A DNA stretch of 8,650 nt from Betaproteobacteria bacterium (GTDB lineage: Bacteria > Pseudomonadota > Gammaproteobacteria > Burkholderiales > Burkholderiaceae_C), in assembly GCA_005882155.1 (NCBI GenBank), contig VBCQ01000452.1, positions 1 to 8,650 on the forward strand. Direction: 5' to 3'. The notes beneath the pieces were generated by a model. The model did no database searches, was not told where the DNA came from, and saw nothing but the letters and a program-made list of their open reading frames with translations. Both the position numbers and the translations under genes were made by a program. Of the stretch, positions 1-6,393 are shown piece after piece; positions within the stretch are counted from its first letter, which is position 1; each line of letters starts with the position of its first letter.

Positions 1-11
1 GAGAAAAGCAG

Positions 12-356
12 GTGGCGATCAAGAGGGCTGAGTCGGGCTGGCTTGTCGACAGTCAGCCTGGAGGGCGCGGCTCGAAGCGTTTTCGCAAAACGTTTAGAAC
101 CCAAGCCGAAGCGAAAGCCTACGAGGCGTGGCTGACAACACAAGTCAACCAGAGCGCGAAGTGGTCGCCTGAGAAGCGCGACACCCGCAAGCTTTCCGCC
201 CTGATTGATCTCTGGCACACGCACCACGGCGTGGGTCTCAAGGCCAGTGCAGATACTTATCGCCGCTTGAAGTTTCTCTGCGAAGGCCTGGGCGACCCCG
301 TCGCCGACCGATTCAAGGTCGAGGACTTCGCCGCCTATCTGTTAGCGCCGAGGTAA
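12..356 (+). pseudogene. Phage/island integrase, N-terminal fragment cut off by IS21
   Basis: This is the N-terminal part of a tyrosine recombinase (phage-type integrase). The first ~45 residues are basic and resemble the arm-type DNA-binding domain (MAIKRAESGW, then PGGRGSKRFRKTF and a Q-A-E-A-K-A-Y-E-A-W helix). From about residue 55 a SAM-like core-binding domain begins (KLSALIDLWHTHHG). The catalytic domain with its R-H-R-Y residues is missing. The GTG start at 12 is chosen because the family N-terminus begins there and a purine-rich GAGAAAAG lies just upstream; the frame stays open to the window edge. Native coding ends at 339. The last five codons and the TAA at 354-356 come from the left end of the IS21 element. 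The rest of the integrase does not reappear beyond the element at 2348, so this is a remnant, not a simply interrupted gene. The family call is firm; the exact subfamily is not determinable. Confidence 0.8.
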
Positions 357-392
357 TACTGACCCACCGCGCCGAAGTAAAAGTGACCCACC
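345..392 (+). repeat. Left-end tandem repeat of IS21 (2 x 24 bp)
   Basis: Two directly adjoining 24-bp copies occupy 345-368 and 369-392. Both begin GCGCCGA and end TGACCCACC, and they differ only at a few internal bases. They form the multiple binding sites expected for IstA at an IS21 end. Their counterparts at the right end are inverted. Confidence 0.8.
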
Positions 393-401
393 TGGGCGAG
401 G

Positions 402-1433
402 ATGACGGCCTTTTCGGTGCCGTCGATGTTGACCCAGGAGCAAGCAGTGGATATACGAGTGATGGCCCGAAGGGGCGAAGGGGTGAGGTCGATCGCAAAG
501 CAGCTGGGCTGTTCGCGCAACACGGTGCGGCGGTATTTGCGTGAGCAGCAGGCAAGCCGCTACGGGCCGCGCGCCGCACGTGCATGCAAGCTCGACGAGT
601 ACAAGAGCTATTTGCGCGAACGTGTCGAGCAGGCTCGCCCGAGATGGATTCCGGCGACGGTGCTGCTGCGCGAGATCAGCGAACGCGGCTACGACGGCGG
701 CATCAGCCAGCTCAAGGCGTGGCTGGCACCGTTGAAGAAGAGCGAGCCTGAACCGGTGGTGCGCTTCGAGACGCCACCAGGCAAGCAGATGCAGGCGGAC
801 TTCACCACTGTGCGCCGTGGCCGCAATCCGCTGCTCGCGCTCGTGGCGACGATGGGCTACAGCCGCGCCACCTTCGTCAAGTTCACGGCTGGCGAAGACG
901 CTGCCACCTTGTGCGCGGGCCTGCGAGAGGCGTTCGACTACTTCGGCGGCGTGCCCGAGCACGTGCTGTTCGACAACACCAAGGCAGTGGTCATCGAGCG
1001 CGATGCCTATGGGCAAGGGCTGCACCGCTGGAACGACGAGCTCAAGGCATTGGCCGAAGCCTGTGGCTTCACACCCCGGCTATGCCGGCCGTATCGGGCC
1101 AAGACCAAGGGCAAGGTCGAGCGCTTCAACGCGTATTTGAAGGGCAGCTTCGTCGTGCCGCTTGCGGCCACCATCGAAGCCGCCGGTCTGAAGCTTGACG
1201 TTGGTGTTGCCAACGCGCATGTTCGACGCTGGCTCGACGAAGTGGCCAACGCCCGCGTGCATGCCACGACCAAGGCTGTTCCCGCAGTACGCCTTGCCGA
1301 CGAGCGCGCCGTCATGTTGCCAGCGCCGGCGCTCAAGGCGCCTGCACCGATGGGGCAGCGCGTAGCCCTGCCGATAGAGAGCTTGCAGCACCCGTTGTCG
1401 GTGTACGACGAACTGCTGGAGGTGCTTGCATGA
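402..1433 (+). CDS. istA: IS21-family transposase IstA
   Basis: IstA is the DDE transposase of IS21 elements; it cuts and joins the element ends and works with the ATPase IstB. At 343 residues it is of normal length for a compact IstA. The N-terminal helix-turn-helix (about residues 28-47, SIAKQLGCSRNTVRRYL) fits the conserved DNA-binding domain. The RNase-H-like core has the catalytic acidic residues D133 (in MQADFTT), D191 (in VLFDNTK) and E240 (in KGKVERFN). A C-terminal basic/beta region follows. The start at 402 is the first ATG, with GGGCGAGG directly before it. The conserved family N-terminus (MLTQEQAVDIR) begins at the ATG at 426, which may be the true start. The stop overlaps the istB start as ATGA, so the two are translationally coupled. 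No frameshift or missing motif is visible. Confidence 0.95.
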   Translation: MTAFSVPSMLTQEQAVDIRVMARRGEGVRSIAKQLGCSRNTVRRYLREQQASRYGPRAARACKLDEYKSYLRERVEQARPRWIPATVLLREISERGYDGGISQLKAWLAPLKKSEPEPVVRFETPPGKQMQADFTTVRRGRNPLLALVATMGYSRATFVKFTAGEDAATLCAGLREAFDYFGGVPEHVLFDNTKAVVIERDAYGQGLHRWNDELKALAEACGFTPRLCRPYRAKTKGKVERFNAYLKGSFVVPLAATIEAAGLKLDVGVANAHVRRWLDEVANARVHATTKAVPAVRLADERAVMLPAPALKAPAPMGQRVALPIESLQHPLSVYDELLEVLA

Positions 1434-2212
1434 GTCTGCAGCACGAACGCATTGCCGAGCTGTGCGAACAGCTCAAGCTCTCGCGCCTGAGTACGCAGTG
1501 GCCGGCGCTTGCACAGGACGCGGCCCGCGACGAAGCCAGCTTCGCCGACTTCCTGGAGAAGATTCTTGCCAGCGAACTCGTTGCGCGCGACGAGCGTCGT
1601 GCGAGCGTGCTGCTGAAGCTGGCGACAATGCCGGCGGTCAAGACGCTCGAGCAGTTCGATTGGAATCAGGCCAGCGGCGCGCCCAAGGCGCAGATCCAGG
1701 AGCTTGCACACCTGGCATTCGTGCAGCGCGCCGAGAACCTGGTGTTGCTCGGTCCCAGCGGCGTGGGCAAGACCCACATTGCGCTGGCACTCGGCTACCG
1801 CGCGGTGATGGCCGGCCACAAGGTGCGCTTCGTCAGCGCGGCCGACCTGATGCTGCAATTGGCGGCGGCGAAGAGCCAAGGCCGGCTCAAGGAGTACTTC
1901 AACCGCGCGGTGCTCGGTCCGAAGCTGCTGGTGGTCGACGAGATCGGCTACTTGCCGTTCGGACGCGAGGAGGCGACGTTGTTCTTCAACGTCGTGGCCA
2001 AGCGCTACGAGCGCGGCAGCATGGTGCTCACCAGCAACTTGCCGTTCACGCAGTGGGCCGGCGCCTTCGCCGACGACCAGACGCTGACGGCGGCGATGCT
2101 CGATAGGCTGCTGCACCACGCCCACATCGTGCAGATCACCGGCGAGAGCTACCGCCTCAAAGACAAACGCAAGGCTGGGCAGGCGGCGAGGAGGACAACG
2201 CAGGCCGCATGA
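1430..2212 (+). CDS. istB: IS21-family helper ATPase IstB
   Basis: IstB is the AAA+ ATPase partner of IstA, related to DnaC-type helicase loaders; it prepares target DNA and stimulates strand transfer. The 260-residue length is standard. The N-terminal ~90 residues form the helical IstB region. Then come Walker A GPSGVGKT at 108-115, Walker B LLVVDE at 166-171 followed by IGYLPFG, and the sensor-like TSN at 201-203. The C-terminal HHAHIVQITGESYRLKDKR is typical of the family. The ATG at 1430 overlaps the istA stop by the ATGA arrangement. The gene appears intact. Confidence 0.96.
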   Translation: MSLQHERIAELCEQLKLSRLSTQWPALAQDAARDEASFADFLEKILASELVARDERRASVLLKLATMPAVKTLEQFDWNQASGAPKAQIQELAHLAFVQRAENLVLLGPSGVGKTHIALALGYRAVMAGHKVRFVSAADLMLQLAAAKSQGRLKEYFNRAVLGPKLLVVDEIGYLPFGREEATLFFNVVAKRYERGSMVLTSNLPFTQWAGAFADDQTLTAAMLDRLLHHAHIVQITGESYRLKDKRKAGQAARRTTQAA

Positions 2213-2284
2213 CTGGCCGCCGCGCTGCTCAGCCGCTTCGGGCTACGCCCTACGCGTCCGAGCAGCGCGATACAGAGTGCCCGG
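2213..2284 (+). other. Non-coding 3' region of IS21 with a perfect 10-bp hairpin
   Basis: Between the istB stop and the right terminal repeats lies an inverted repeat with CGCGCTGCTC at 2221-2230 and its exact complement at 2260-2269. The 29-base loop between them contains a second small palindrome, GGGCTACGCCC at 2240-2250. There is no T-run, so it is not a classical intrinsic terminator. It could protect the transcript end or limit read-through out of the element. Role is inferred. Confidence 0.55.
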
Positions 2285-2347
2285 GTGGGTCAGATTTACT
2301 TCGGCGATCAAGCGGGAAAGTGGGTCAGTTTTAAGTCGGCGTTGACA
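2285..2347 (-). repeat. Right-end inverted repeats of IS21
   Basis: Two copies of GTGGGTCA (2285-2292 and 2320-2327) are present, each followed toward the element end by an AA/T-rich stretch and then TCGGCG. Read on the minus strand they match the TGACCCAC units of the left end. The outermost bases on the minus strand are TGTCAACGCCGA, matching TGTTAGCGCCGA at 340. Unlike the left end, the two copies are separated by an extra ~12 bases instead of being head-to-tail. Confidence 0.8.
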
Positions 2348-2465
2348 GGTGCAACTTGTCGAGCGTACCCGCCGATCCGTAGACCGGTACGACGATGCTC
2401 AATTCGGGCCGTTCGTCAGTGGATATGAGTTCGAATCCGCTCAAGCGCTCTAACGTCCGAACCAC
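2348..2465 (-). pseudogene. Family 2 glycosyltransferase, N-terminal fragment
   Basis: On the minus strand, read from the GTG at 2465-2463, there is a 39-codon open stretch. It ends in ELSIVVPVYGSAGTLDKLH, the typical first beta strand and nucleotide-binding loop of GT-A, family 2 glycosyltransferases (residues 21-39; motif SIVVPVY). Coding continues without a stop to base 2348, where the IS21 right end starts, so the rest of the gene (normally 250-350 codons) is lost. An in-frame TGA further upstream forces the start to lie inside this stretch. The GTG at 2465 overlaps the end of the upstream glycosyltransferase gene by 16 bases, as expected for an operon partner; a TTG six codons further in (2444-2442) is an alternative. 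The enzyme would have added a sugar to a lipid-linked EPS intermediate on the cytoplasmic face. The fragment is short but the motif is very characteristic. Confidence 0.75.
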
Positions 2466-4035
2466 GGCTTCGAGTCCGGATGGCCCAGATAGTTGGCTCT
2501 GCGCAATTTGACATTGTCAAGATCTGCATCGGTACCGGGGGGCAGCTGATAGATGGAGTAGCGCCCGATCTGTTTCGCAAGTCTCGCATTCGTCTTGAGC
2601 CAGCTTGCCGTATCGGGCGCCAAGTAAAGATACGTTCCTACCGCCGGTGTCAACACGAGGTATCGATTGACGTGGTGGGCCACCCGATCGGCTTGCGCGG
2701 AGCGGTCCACTGCGACCACCGGACGCTCGGTCAGATATCGAAGCGCGTAGGGTACATAGGAGTACAGCCGGGCATCGGGCGGAAGCCCCTCCCGCAGGAA
2801 GGCAGCCGCCTCGGCTTGATGCTGCACGGCTTCAAAGCGACGAAAGTAGTCGTAGGGCATTTCGTTCGACCACTCCCAACTCGCGTAGTCGGTGTCCGAC
2901 ATCACCAGAGACCGGGTCGTGGTTCCGATGCTGCCGATCACACATGCGAGGCCGATCAAGTGGCACAACAACGACCGCCGTCCCACGCCATTCGCGGGTA
3001 ATTCGGTGGCGACCTGCTGCAGACCGACGCTGCCCAGCGCCGCGAAGCAAAACAGCGCGGGAAATGCATAGCGCAGGTGCGGGATGGGCGCCCGAAACAA
3101 CCACCCTGCCAACAGCACCAGCCCGGTGATTGCCAGCAAGGATTCGAATCTGGGTGTCTTCGAATCGGCTGTCTCCGCGGCGGACTCAGGTGCCCACCAG
3201 AAAGCGCTCACCGCCATCAGTGCGAACAACGAAAACGGCGCAAAGGTGGTGAGCGTTGCCCAGTGATTCAGCAGCTTCGGATAGTTCAGCGCCCAGCCGC
3301 CCAGCCCCGTCGACGCGCCGAACTTCTCCGCGGAAATCGCATCGGCCGGCAAGCTCATCAGCCACTGGTTGAGCAAGAACACGGCCCCCCCGATGAGCAC
3401 GAACGCCCATGCCGGCGGATTCAACCGAACGTCGAGTCGCCCCGAGGGCGCTACTCGAAGACAACTGGCCATCAGGACAGCCGGCCCGAACAGCACCAGA
3501 TCGAATCGGGACGCCGCGGCCAGCCCGTAAAGCAGTCCGCCGCTGACAACACGCACGCCGAGTGACGCACTTTGAGCGGTCCAGACGTGCATCGCGGCGC
3601 ACCCGGGATCGCGATCAGCGGTGCCAGCATCAGCCAATCGATCGAAGCCGGCGTCTCCTTGCCCGCGCGACGTTTCAAAACCAGAGCGAAGGACAGGCCG
3701 AGGCACAAAAGCGAAACAAGGCGATGCGACCACACCTTGCTGCCGGCCAACTGCTCGATGCCCAGATTGACCAGCGCAAAAGCGCCGCCGCTGGTGGAAA
3801 CAACTTCCGTACTGAGGTCAGGTACCTGTGGGCGGAGCACGCTGCGCAGGCCGTTCAGCACCCACGCCTCGTCTGTGCCCAGGGTCATGACGAAGACTGC
3901 CGCAACGGCAAGCAGGGCCCACAAGACCACCAACAGTTTCAGCGCGGACCCTGCAATCGTGTTGGCGGCGCGCAAGCTTGGGAGCTGAAGTTGCATCGGC
4001 TTTTTCGCAGACCACGCTTGGAATGAACGCGGCAT
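2450..4035 (-). pseudogene. GT-C membrane glycosyltransferase (GT39/GT83-like), single frameshift
   Basis: This is a multi-membrane-spanning glycosyltransferase split between two frames. The first part (4035 to about 3600) holds a TM helix (LKLLVVLWALLAVAAVFVM) followed by TDEAW. The acidic pair, at about residues 55-56, matches the loop-1 Asp/Glu of GT-C enzymes that use polyprenyl-phosphate sugars. A second TM region (LVSLLCLGLSFALVL) follows and the frame runs to LIAIPGA. The second part restarts at about 3600 with AAMHVWTAQSASLG and continues through several TM segments to the stop at 2450. It includes HLRYAFPALFCFAALG and a soluble C-terminal domain of roughly 140 residues. Restoring one base in GCGCCGCG (about 3595-3600) gives one continuous protein of about 528 residues, normal for the family. 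Without it, translation ends at 3472. Starts at 4035 or 3996 are both possible. A sequencing or assembly error is the main alternative to a genuine pseudogene. It shares an operon with the GT2 fragment at its 3' end. Confidence 0.8.
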
Positions 4036-4101
4036 GATACGAGGCTTTTCGGATGGTCCTCGGGTCCCTCGCCGCAACGATGCAGGTGCCGGCAGCGCAC
4101 G
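4036..4101. other. Short spacer between the GT-C gene and the IS1182 end
   Basis: These 66 bases lie upstream of the GT-C start and end at the IS1182 inverted repeat. They hold no recognisable gene. This is what remains of the former upstream neighbourhood of the GT-C gene on this side of the insertion, so the native promoter or preceding gene may have been displaced. No convincing promoter was identified. Confidence 0.4.
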
Positions 4102-4120
4102 CTAGGAGCCCGTCGGACTT
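4102..4120 (+). repeat. Left terminal inverted repeat of the IS1182-family element
   Basis: CTAGGAGCCCGTCGGACTT pairs with the inverted copy at 5694-5712 with two mismatches. The similarity stops directly after it. Confidence 0.82.
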
Positions 4121-4274
4121 GAACGCGCGCAAGCGCGGAAGCCGGGGCAAGCCAGCTCTGCTGGCATTCTCGGCGCGATGAACGTCCGATCGGGCAGCTG
4201 CGCGAGCGCTGATCGATCGACGCAGGCCTTGATGGGATGACCGCACAGGGGTTTCGGGTGGCAATGCCCGCGCA

Positions 4275-5630
4275 TCATGCCGCCCTCAACACATGCAAGC
4301 GCTTGACGTTCCATGCCAGCGTCACCAGCGCCCACTCGCCCTGTGCCTTGTCCAGCCCGCGCATGGACATCTGGCGCCAGCCCATCACGTGCTTGATGAT
4401 CCCGAACACCGGCTCGACCGTTTGCTTGCGCAATCCATACAGTGCTCGCCCTGCTTTGGTCTTCAGTCGATGGGCCATTTTGAGCACCGGGTCCTCGCTC
4501 TCAGGCGCAGGGGCGTCCGGCGCGAAGCGCTCCAGCACCGGCAGATGGTGCGAATCACGGCTCATCGCCAGTATCGGCTCGATTTGGTGTGCGTGGCAGT
4601 GCGGCACATTGGCCTCGCTGCAGTAGCCGGTGTCGGCCAGCATCGCCTTTACCTGCCCCAGCGACTGGGGTAGCGCGCTGAGCTCATCCAGGACGGGCAA
4701 GACTTCGCGCTTGTCGTTGGGGGATTGGCTCACATGGGGGACGATGACCAGCATCGTCTCGGTATCGACCGCTGCTTGCGCGTTGTAGCTCTGCTCGAAG
4801 CCTCCACCCGAGACGGGCATGATGCGCGAGTCCTCGTCCGTGAGGCTGACCTGGTCGCTGTCGCGCGGGCCTTCCTGGGGCGGCTCGGGGTCCTTGCCGC
4901 GGGACTTCTTGCCCGCATCGCGCTGGGCTTGGCGGCGCTTGAGCTTGGCTTGGTGCTCCTGCTGCTCGGCTTCCAATCGCTCGCGGGCACGCTGCTCGAT
5001 CTGGGCCTTGGCCCGTTCGATAGCCTTCAGGCGCTACTCACGCCGGGCGATCTCTGCGGGCACGTCCATGCCGTCGGGCACGCCAGCGCGGTCAGCCTTC
5101 TCGGCCAAGGCCATCAAGGCCTGCACTTCTTCGCGCAGCTGCGCTTCGATCTTGTTCGCATGACCCCACGACAGCGCCCTGTGCTTGCTGGCGTTGGCAT
5201 GCACCTTGGTGCCGTCCAGAGCAATGTTGCCCAGCTTCAAGCACTTCATCTCGCGCGCGAGCACGAGCACTTGCACGAACAGCGACTTCACCTGCGGCAA
5301 GAAGCGTCGCCGGAAGGTGGCAATGGTGTCGTGGTCGGGGTGCGTGTTGGCCGCCACGAACCGGAACGCTACCGAGTCGTAGGTGGCGCGCTCGATCTTG
5401 CGCGAGCTGAACGCGCCGCTGGAATAGCCGTAGATGAGCAGTCCCAGCAACACCGCGGGGTGGTGAGCATCGGAGCCACGACCAGCGTACCGGCCCACCA
5501 GTTCGCTCAGGTCGAGCTTGTCAATGACTTCCACGACGAAGCGCGCCAGATGCCCCTCGGGCAGCCACTCATCAACGGACGGCGGCAGCAAGTAGGCGGT
5601 GTCTCGGTCTATGGGAACGAAGCGGCTCAT
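4275..5630 (-). pseudogene. IS1182-family transposase with in-frame amber stop
   Basis: The full frame from the ATG at 5630 to the stop at 4275 encodes 451 codons, a normal size for IS1182 transposases. It is interrupted once by TAG at 5036-5034 (codon 199), in the sequence ARRE-stop-RLKAIERAKAQIEQRARERLEAE. The N-terminal DUF772-type domain spans about residues 15-110 (HHPAVLLGLLIYGY, then HPDHDTIATFRRRF). Catalytic residues of the DDE domain are D139 (IALDGTKVHANAS), D333 (MLADTGYCSEA) and E406 (TVEPVFGIIKHVMGW). A charged helical/coiled-coil linker holds the stop. Both halves are otherwise intact and in the same frame, so a single substitution (for example GAG to TAG) explains the break. 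An ATG at 4976 allows only a C-terminal product without the first catalytic Asp. The gene is inactive unless the stop is suppressed. Confidence 0.92.
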
Positions 5631-5693
5631 CTGCGGGGTCTCAGTTGTCCTGCAGCAATTGTCTCGGCTGCCATCAACATTCGGAACACTGGA

Positions 5694-5712
5694 AAGCCCG
5701 ACAGGCTCCTAG
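5694..5712 (-). repeat. Right terminal inverted repeat of the IS1182-family element
   Basis: This is the inverted partner of 4102-4120, with 17 of 19 bases matching. The final CTAG (5709-5712) is immediately followed by GTGTGAAGAGTCAAG, the end of an IS481-type element. The tetranucleotide is therefore shared between the two elements. Confidence 0.82.
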
Positions 5713-5873
5713 GTGTGAAGAGTCAAGACGTTCTTGCGTGAAGTGGTGAGGCGGGACATGGGTGGATGGCAGTCGATGCCGTGATGCTCGCGGTGCCAGT
5801 TGTAGAAATGGGTCCAGTAGGGCAATGCAGCGCGACGCTCATCGGAGTGCCCATACGCACGCCCATAAGCCCA
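5709..5873 (-). pseudogene. IS481-family transposase, C-terminal fragment
   Basis: The minus-strand frame from about 5873 encodes WAYGRAYGHSDERRAALPYW, then THFYNWHREHHGIDCHPPMSRL, and ends in NVLTLHT-stop. This is the conserved tail of IS481-type integrases, in which the segment after the catalytic Glu reads W-A-Y-x-R-x-Y ... Y-N ... R-H ... P-P-x-S-R. The upstream ~80% of the transposase, including the HTH and all three catalytic residues, is missing. The fragment joins directly to epsI coding sequence on its 5' side, at about 5873-5880. The TAG stop is formed by the CTAG at 5709-5712, which lies outside the element end. It has no function as it stands. Confidence 0.82.
5713..5737 (+). repeat. 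Terminal end of IS481-type element
   Basis: GTGTGAAGAGTCAAGACG beginning at 5713 matches the general TGTGAAG... form of IS481-family ends. It lies next to CTAG, the target preferred by IS481 (known for the Bordetella element as NCTAGN). The opposite end of the element is not present in this window. Confidence 0.6.
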
Positions 5874-6301
5874 CGGCTGGTGCTCAAGCGGCGTACTTCG
5901 ATGTTGCCGAAGCGCGTCGGCAGCTGCCCCAGCTCGTTGGTGTGGAGCGTGAAGCCTTGCGCCGGATAGCAGACCTCGGGCTTGTGGGTCTGCAGTTCGC
6001 CCCGCTGGTCGTCGCCATAGGCCATCGACAGCATGATCCGGTAGCCGCTCTTGTTGACGTAGGTGCGAGTGAGGATCTGGCTGTACAGCTTGTCGAGGAT
6101 TTCCTTGGTTTGCGGGTTGACCACCTGCGCACCCTGATCGGCGGCTTCGCTCCATTCGCCGAAGCTTTTCGGGATCACGCTTTCGAGCGAGATGCTGCGG
6201 CCCCGGTCGGCCGCCCGGAGCGTGGGCCGTCCGGCAATGCCCCCGACTGCGGCCAGGCACATCAGTGCCGCCAGCGTCCAGGCGATTCGGTAAGGGGTCA
6301 T
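5874..6301 (-). pseudogene. epsI: EpsI (exosortase-associated), C-terminal third lost
   Basis: EpsI-domain proteins (DUF3485) accompany EpsH/exosortase proteins in EPS and PEP-CTERM loci and are anchored to the inner membrane with a periplasmic domain. Here an N-terminal hydrophobic segment (about residues 6-24) is followed by VIPKSFGEW (43-51), a tyrosine-rich strand, and the family signature HKPEVCYPAQGF (106-117, with Cys111). The match ends at about residue 142 (FGNIEVRRLSTS). Normal members continue another 70-80 residues. After the junction the frame runs through IS481 DNA and adds about 50 unrelated residues before stopping at 5723. The ATG at 6301 is chosen because the membrane segment follows directly; no strong ribosome site is seen. 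The gene stands 92 bases downstream of the acetyltransferase gene on the same strand. Identification of the family is firm; the product is almost certainly non-functional. Confidence 0.85.
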
Positions 6302-6370
6302 CTGTGGGCTCGTTTCAAGGAGTCAGCACGTGGTGGCGATTGTGCCGGGAGCGGTGTACGAGCAACAATA

Positions 6371-6391
6371 ATGCGCGACAGTTCCGCGCAT
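6371..6391 (-). terminator. Possible weak terminator after the acetyltransferase gene
   Basis: A perfect 7-bp inverted repeat (ATGCGCG, 7-base loop, CGCGCAT) starts two bases after the acetyltransferase TGA on the minus strand. It is followed on that strand by TATTGTTGCT, a modest T-rich tail. It could end or attenuate transcription of the right-hand operon before epsI. The stem is short and the tail is interrupted, so the call is tentative. Confidence 0.4.
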
Positions 6392-6393
6392 CG

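Larger units (their letters stand above)
340..2347 (+). mobile_element. IS21-family insertion sequence, about 2.0 kb
   Basis: The element carries istA and istB in the usual overlapping order. It is bounded by imperfect inverted ends: TGTTAGCGCCGAGGTAATAC at the left and, on the opposite strand, TGTCAACGCCGACTTAAAAC at the right, each followed by CTGACCCAC. Both ends contain two copies of the GCCGA...TGACCCAC unit, as is typical of IS21 ends with their multiple transposase-binding repeats. Both genes are open and keep their key motifs, so the element may still be active. The left flank (CCGCCTATC) and right flank (GGTGCAACT) share no direct repeat, and they belong to unrelated genes: an integrase on the plus strand and a glycosyltransferase on the minus strand. 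This suggests a deletion or recombination at the element after, or together with, insertion. Confidence 0.9.
4102..5712 (-). mobile_element. IS1182-family insertion sequence, about 1.6 kb, with CTAG at both ends
   Basis: The element contains one minus-strand transposase gene of IS1182 type. Its ends are inverted repeats: CTAGGAGCCCGTCGGACTT at 4102-4120 and, on the minus strand, CTAGGAGCCTGTCGGGCTT ending at 5712 (17 of 19 identical). Because CTAG is its own complement, the outer four bases can be read either as a 4-bp target duplication (element then 4106-5708) or as part of the repeat. The structure is complete at both ends, but the transposase has an amber stop, so the copy is probably not autonomous. 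It sits between the GT-C gene and the truncated epsI and abuts an IS481-type end on the right. Confidence 0.88.

Noticed and set aside
1007..2125. A 372-codon open frame on the minus strand across istA/istB
   Set aside because: It lies antisense to two clearly recognised genes, shows biased low-complexity composition and no family motif; it is a by-product of GC-rich codon use.
331..2356. Target-site duplication for the IS21 element
   Set aside because: The flanks on either side of 340 and 2347 were compared over about ten bases and share no 4-8 bp direct repeat.
4121..4274. A separate small gene or terminator between the IS1182 transposase stop and its left end
   Set aside because: Only short imperfect palindromes such as CCAG-CTCTG-CTGG are present, without a T-run, and no frame has a plausible start and family match.
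4725..5741. A 338-codon plus-strand frame through the IS1182 element
   Set aside because: It is antisense to the recognised transposase, whose catalytic motifs lie on the minus strand.
6302..6370. A sigma-70-type promoter for epsI (TTGTTG ... CACAAT on the minus strand, 18-base spacing)
   Set aside because: Only 3 of 6 and 4 of 6 consensus bases match, too weak in a GC-rich genome to report.
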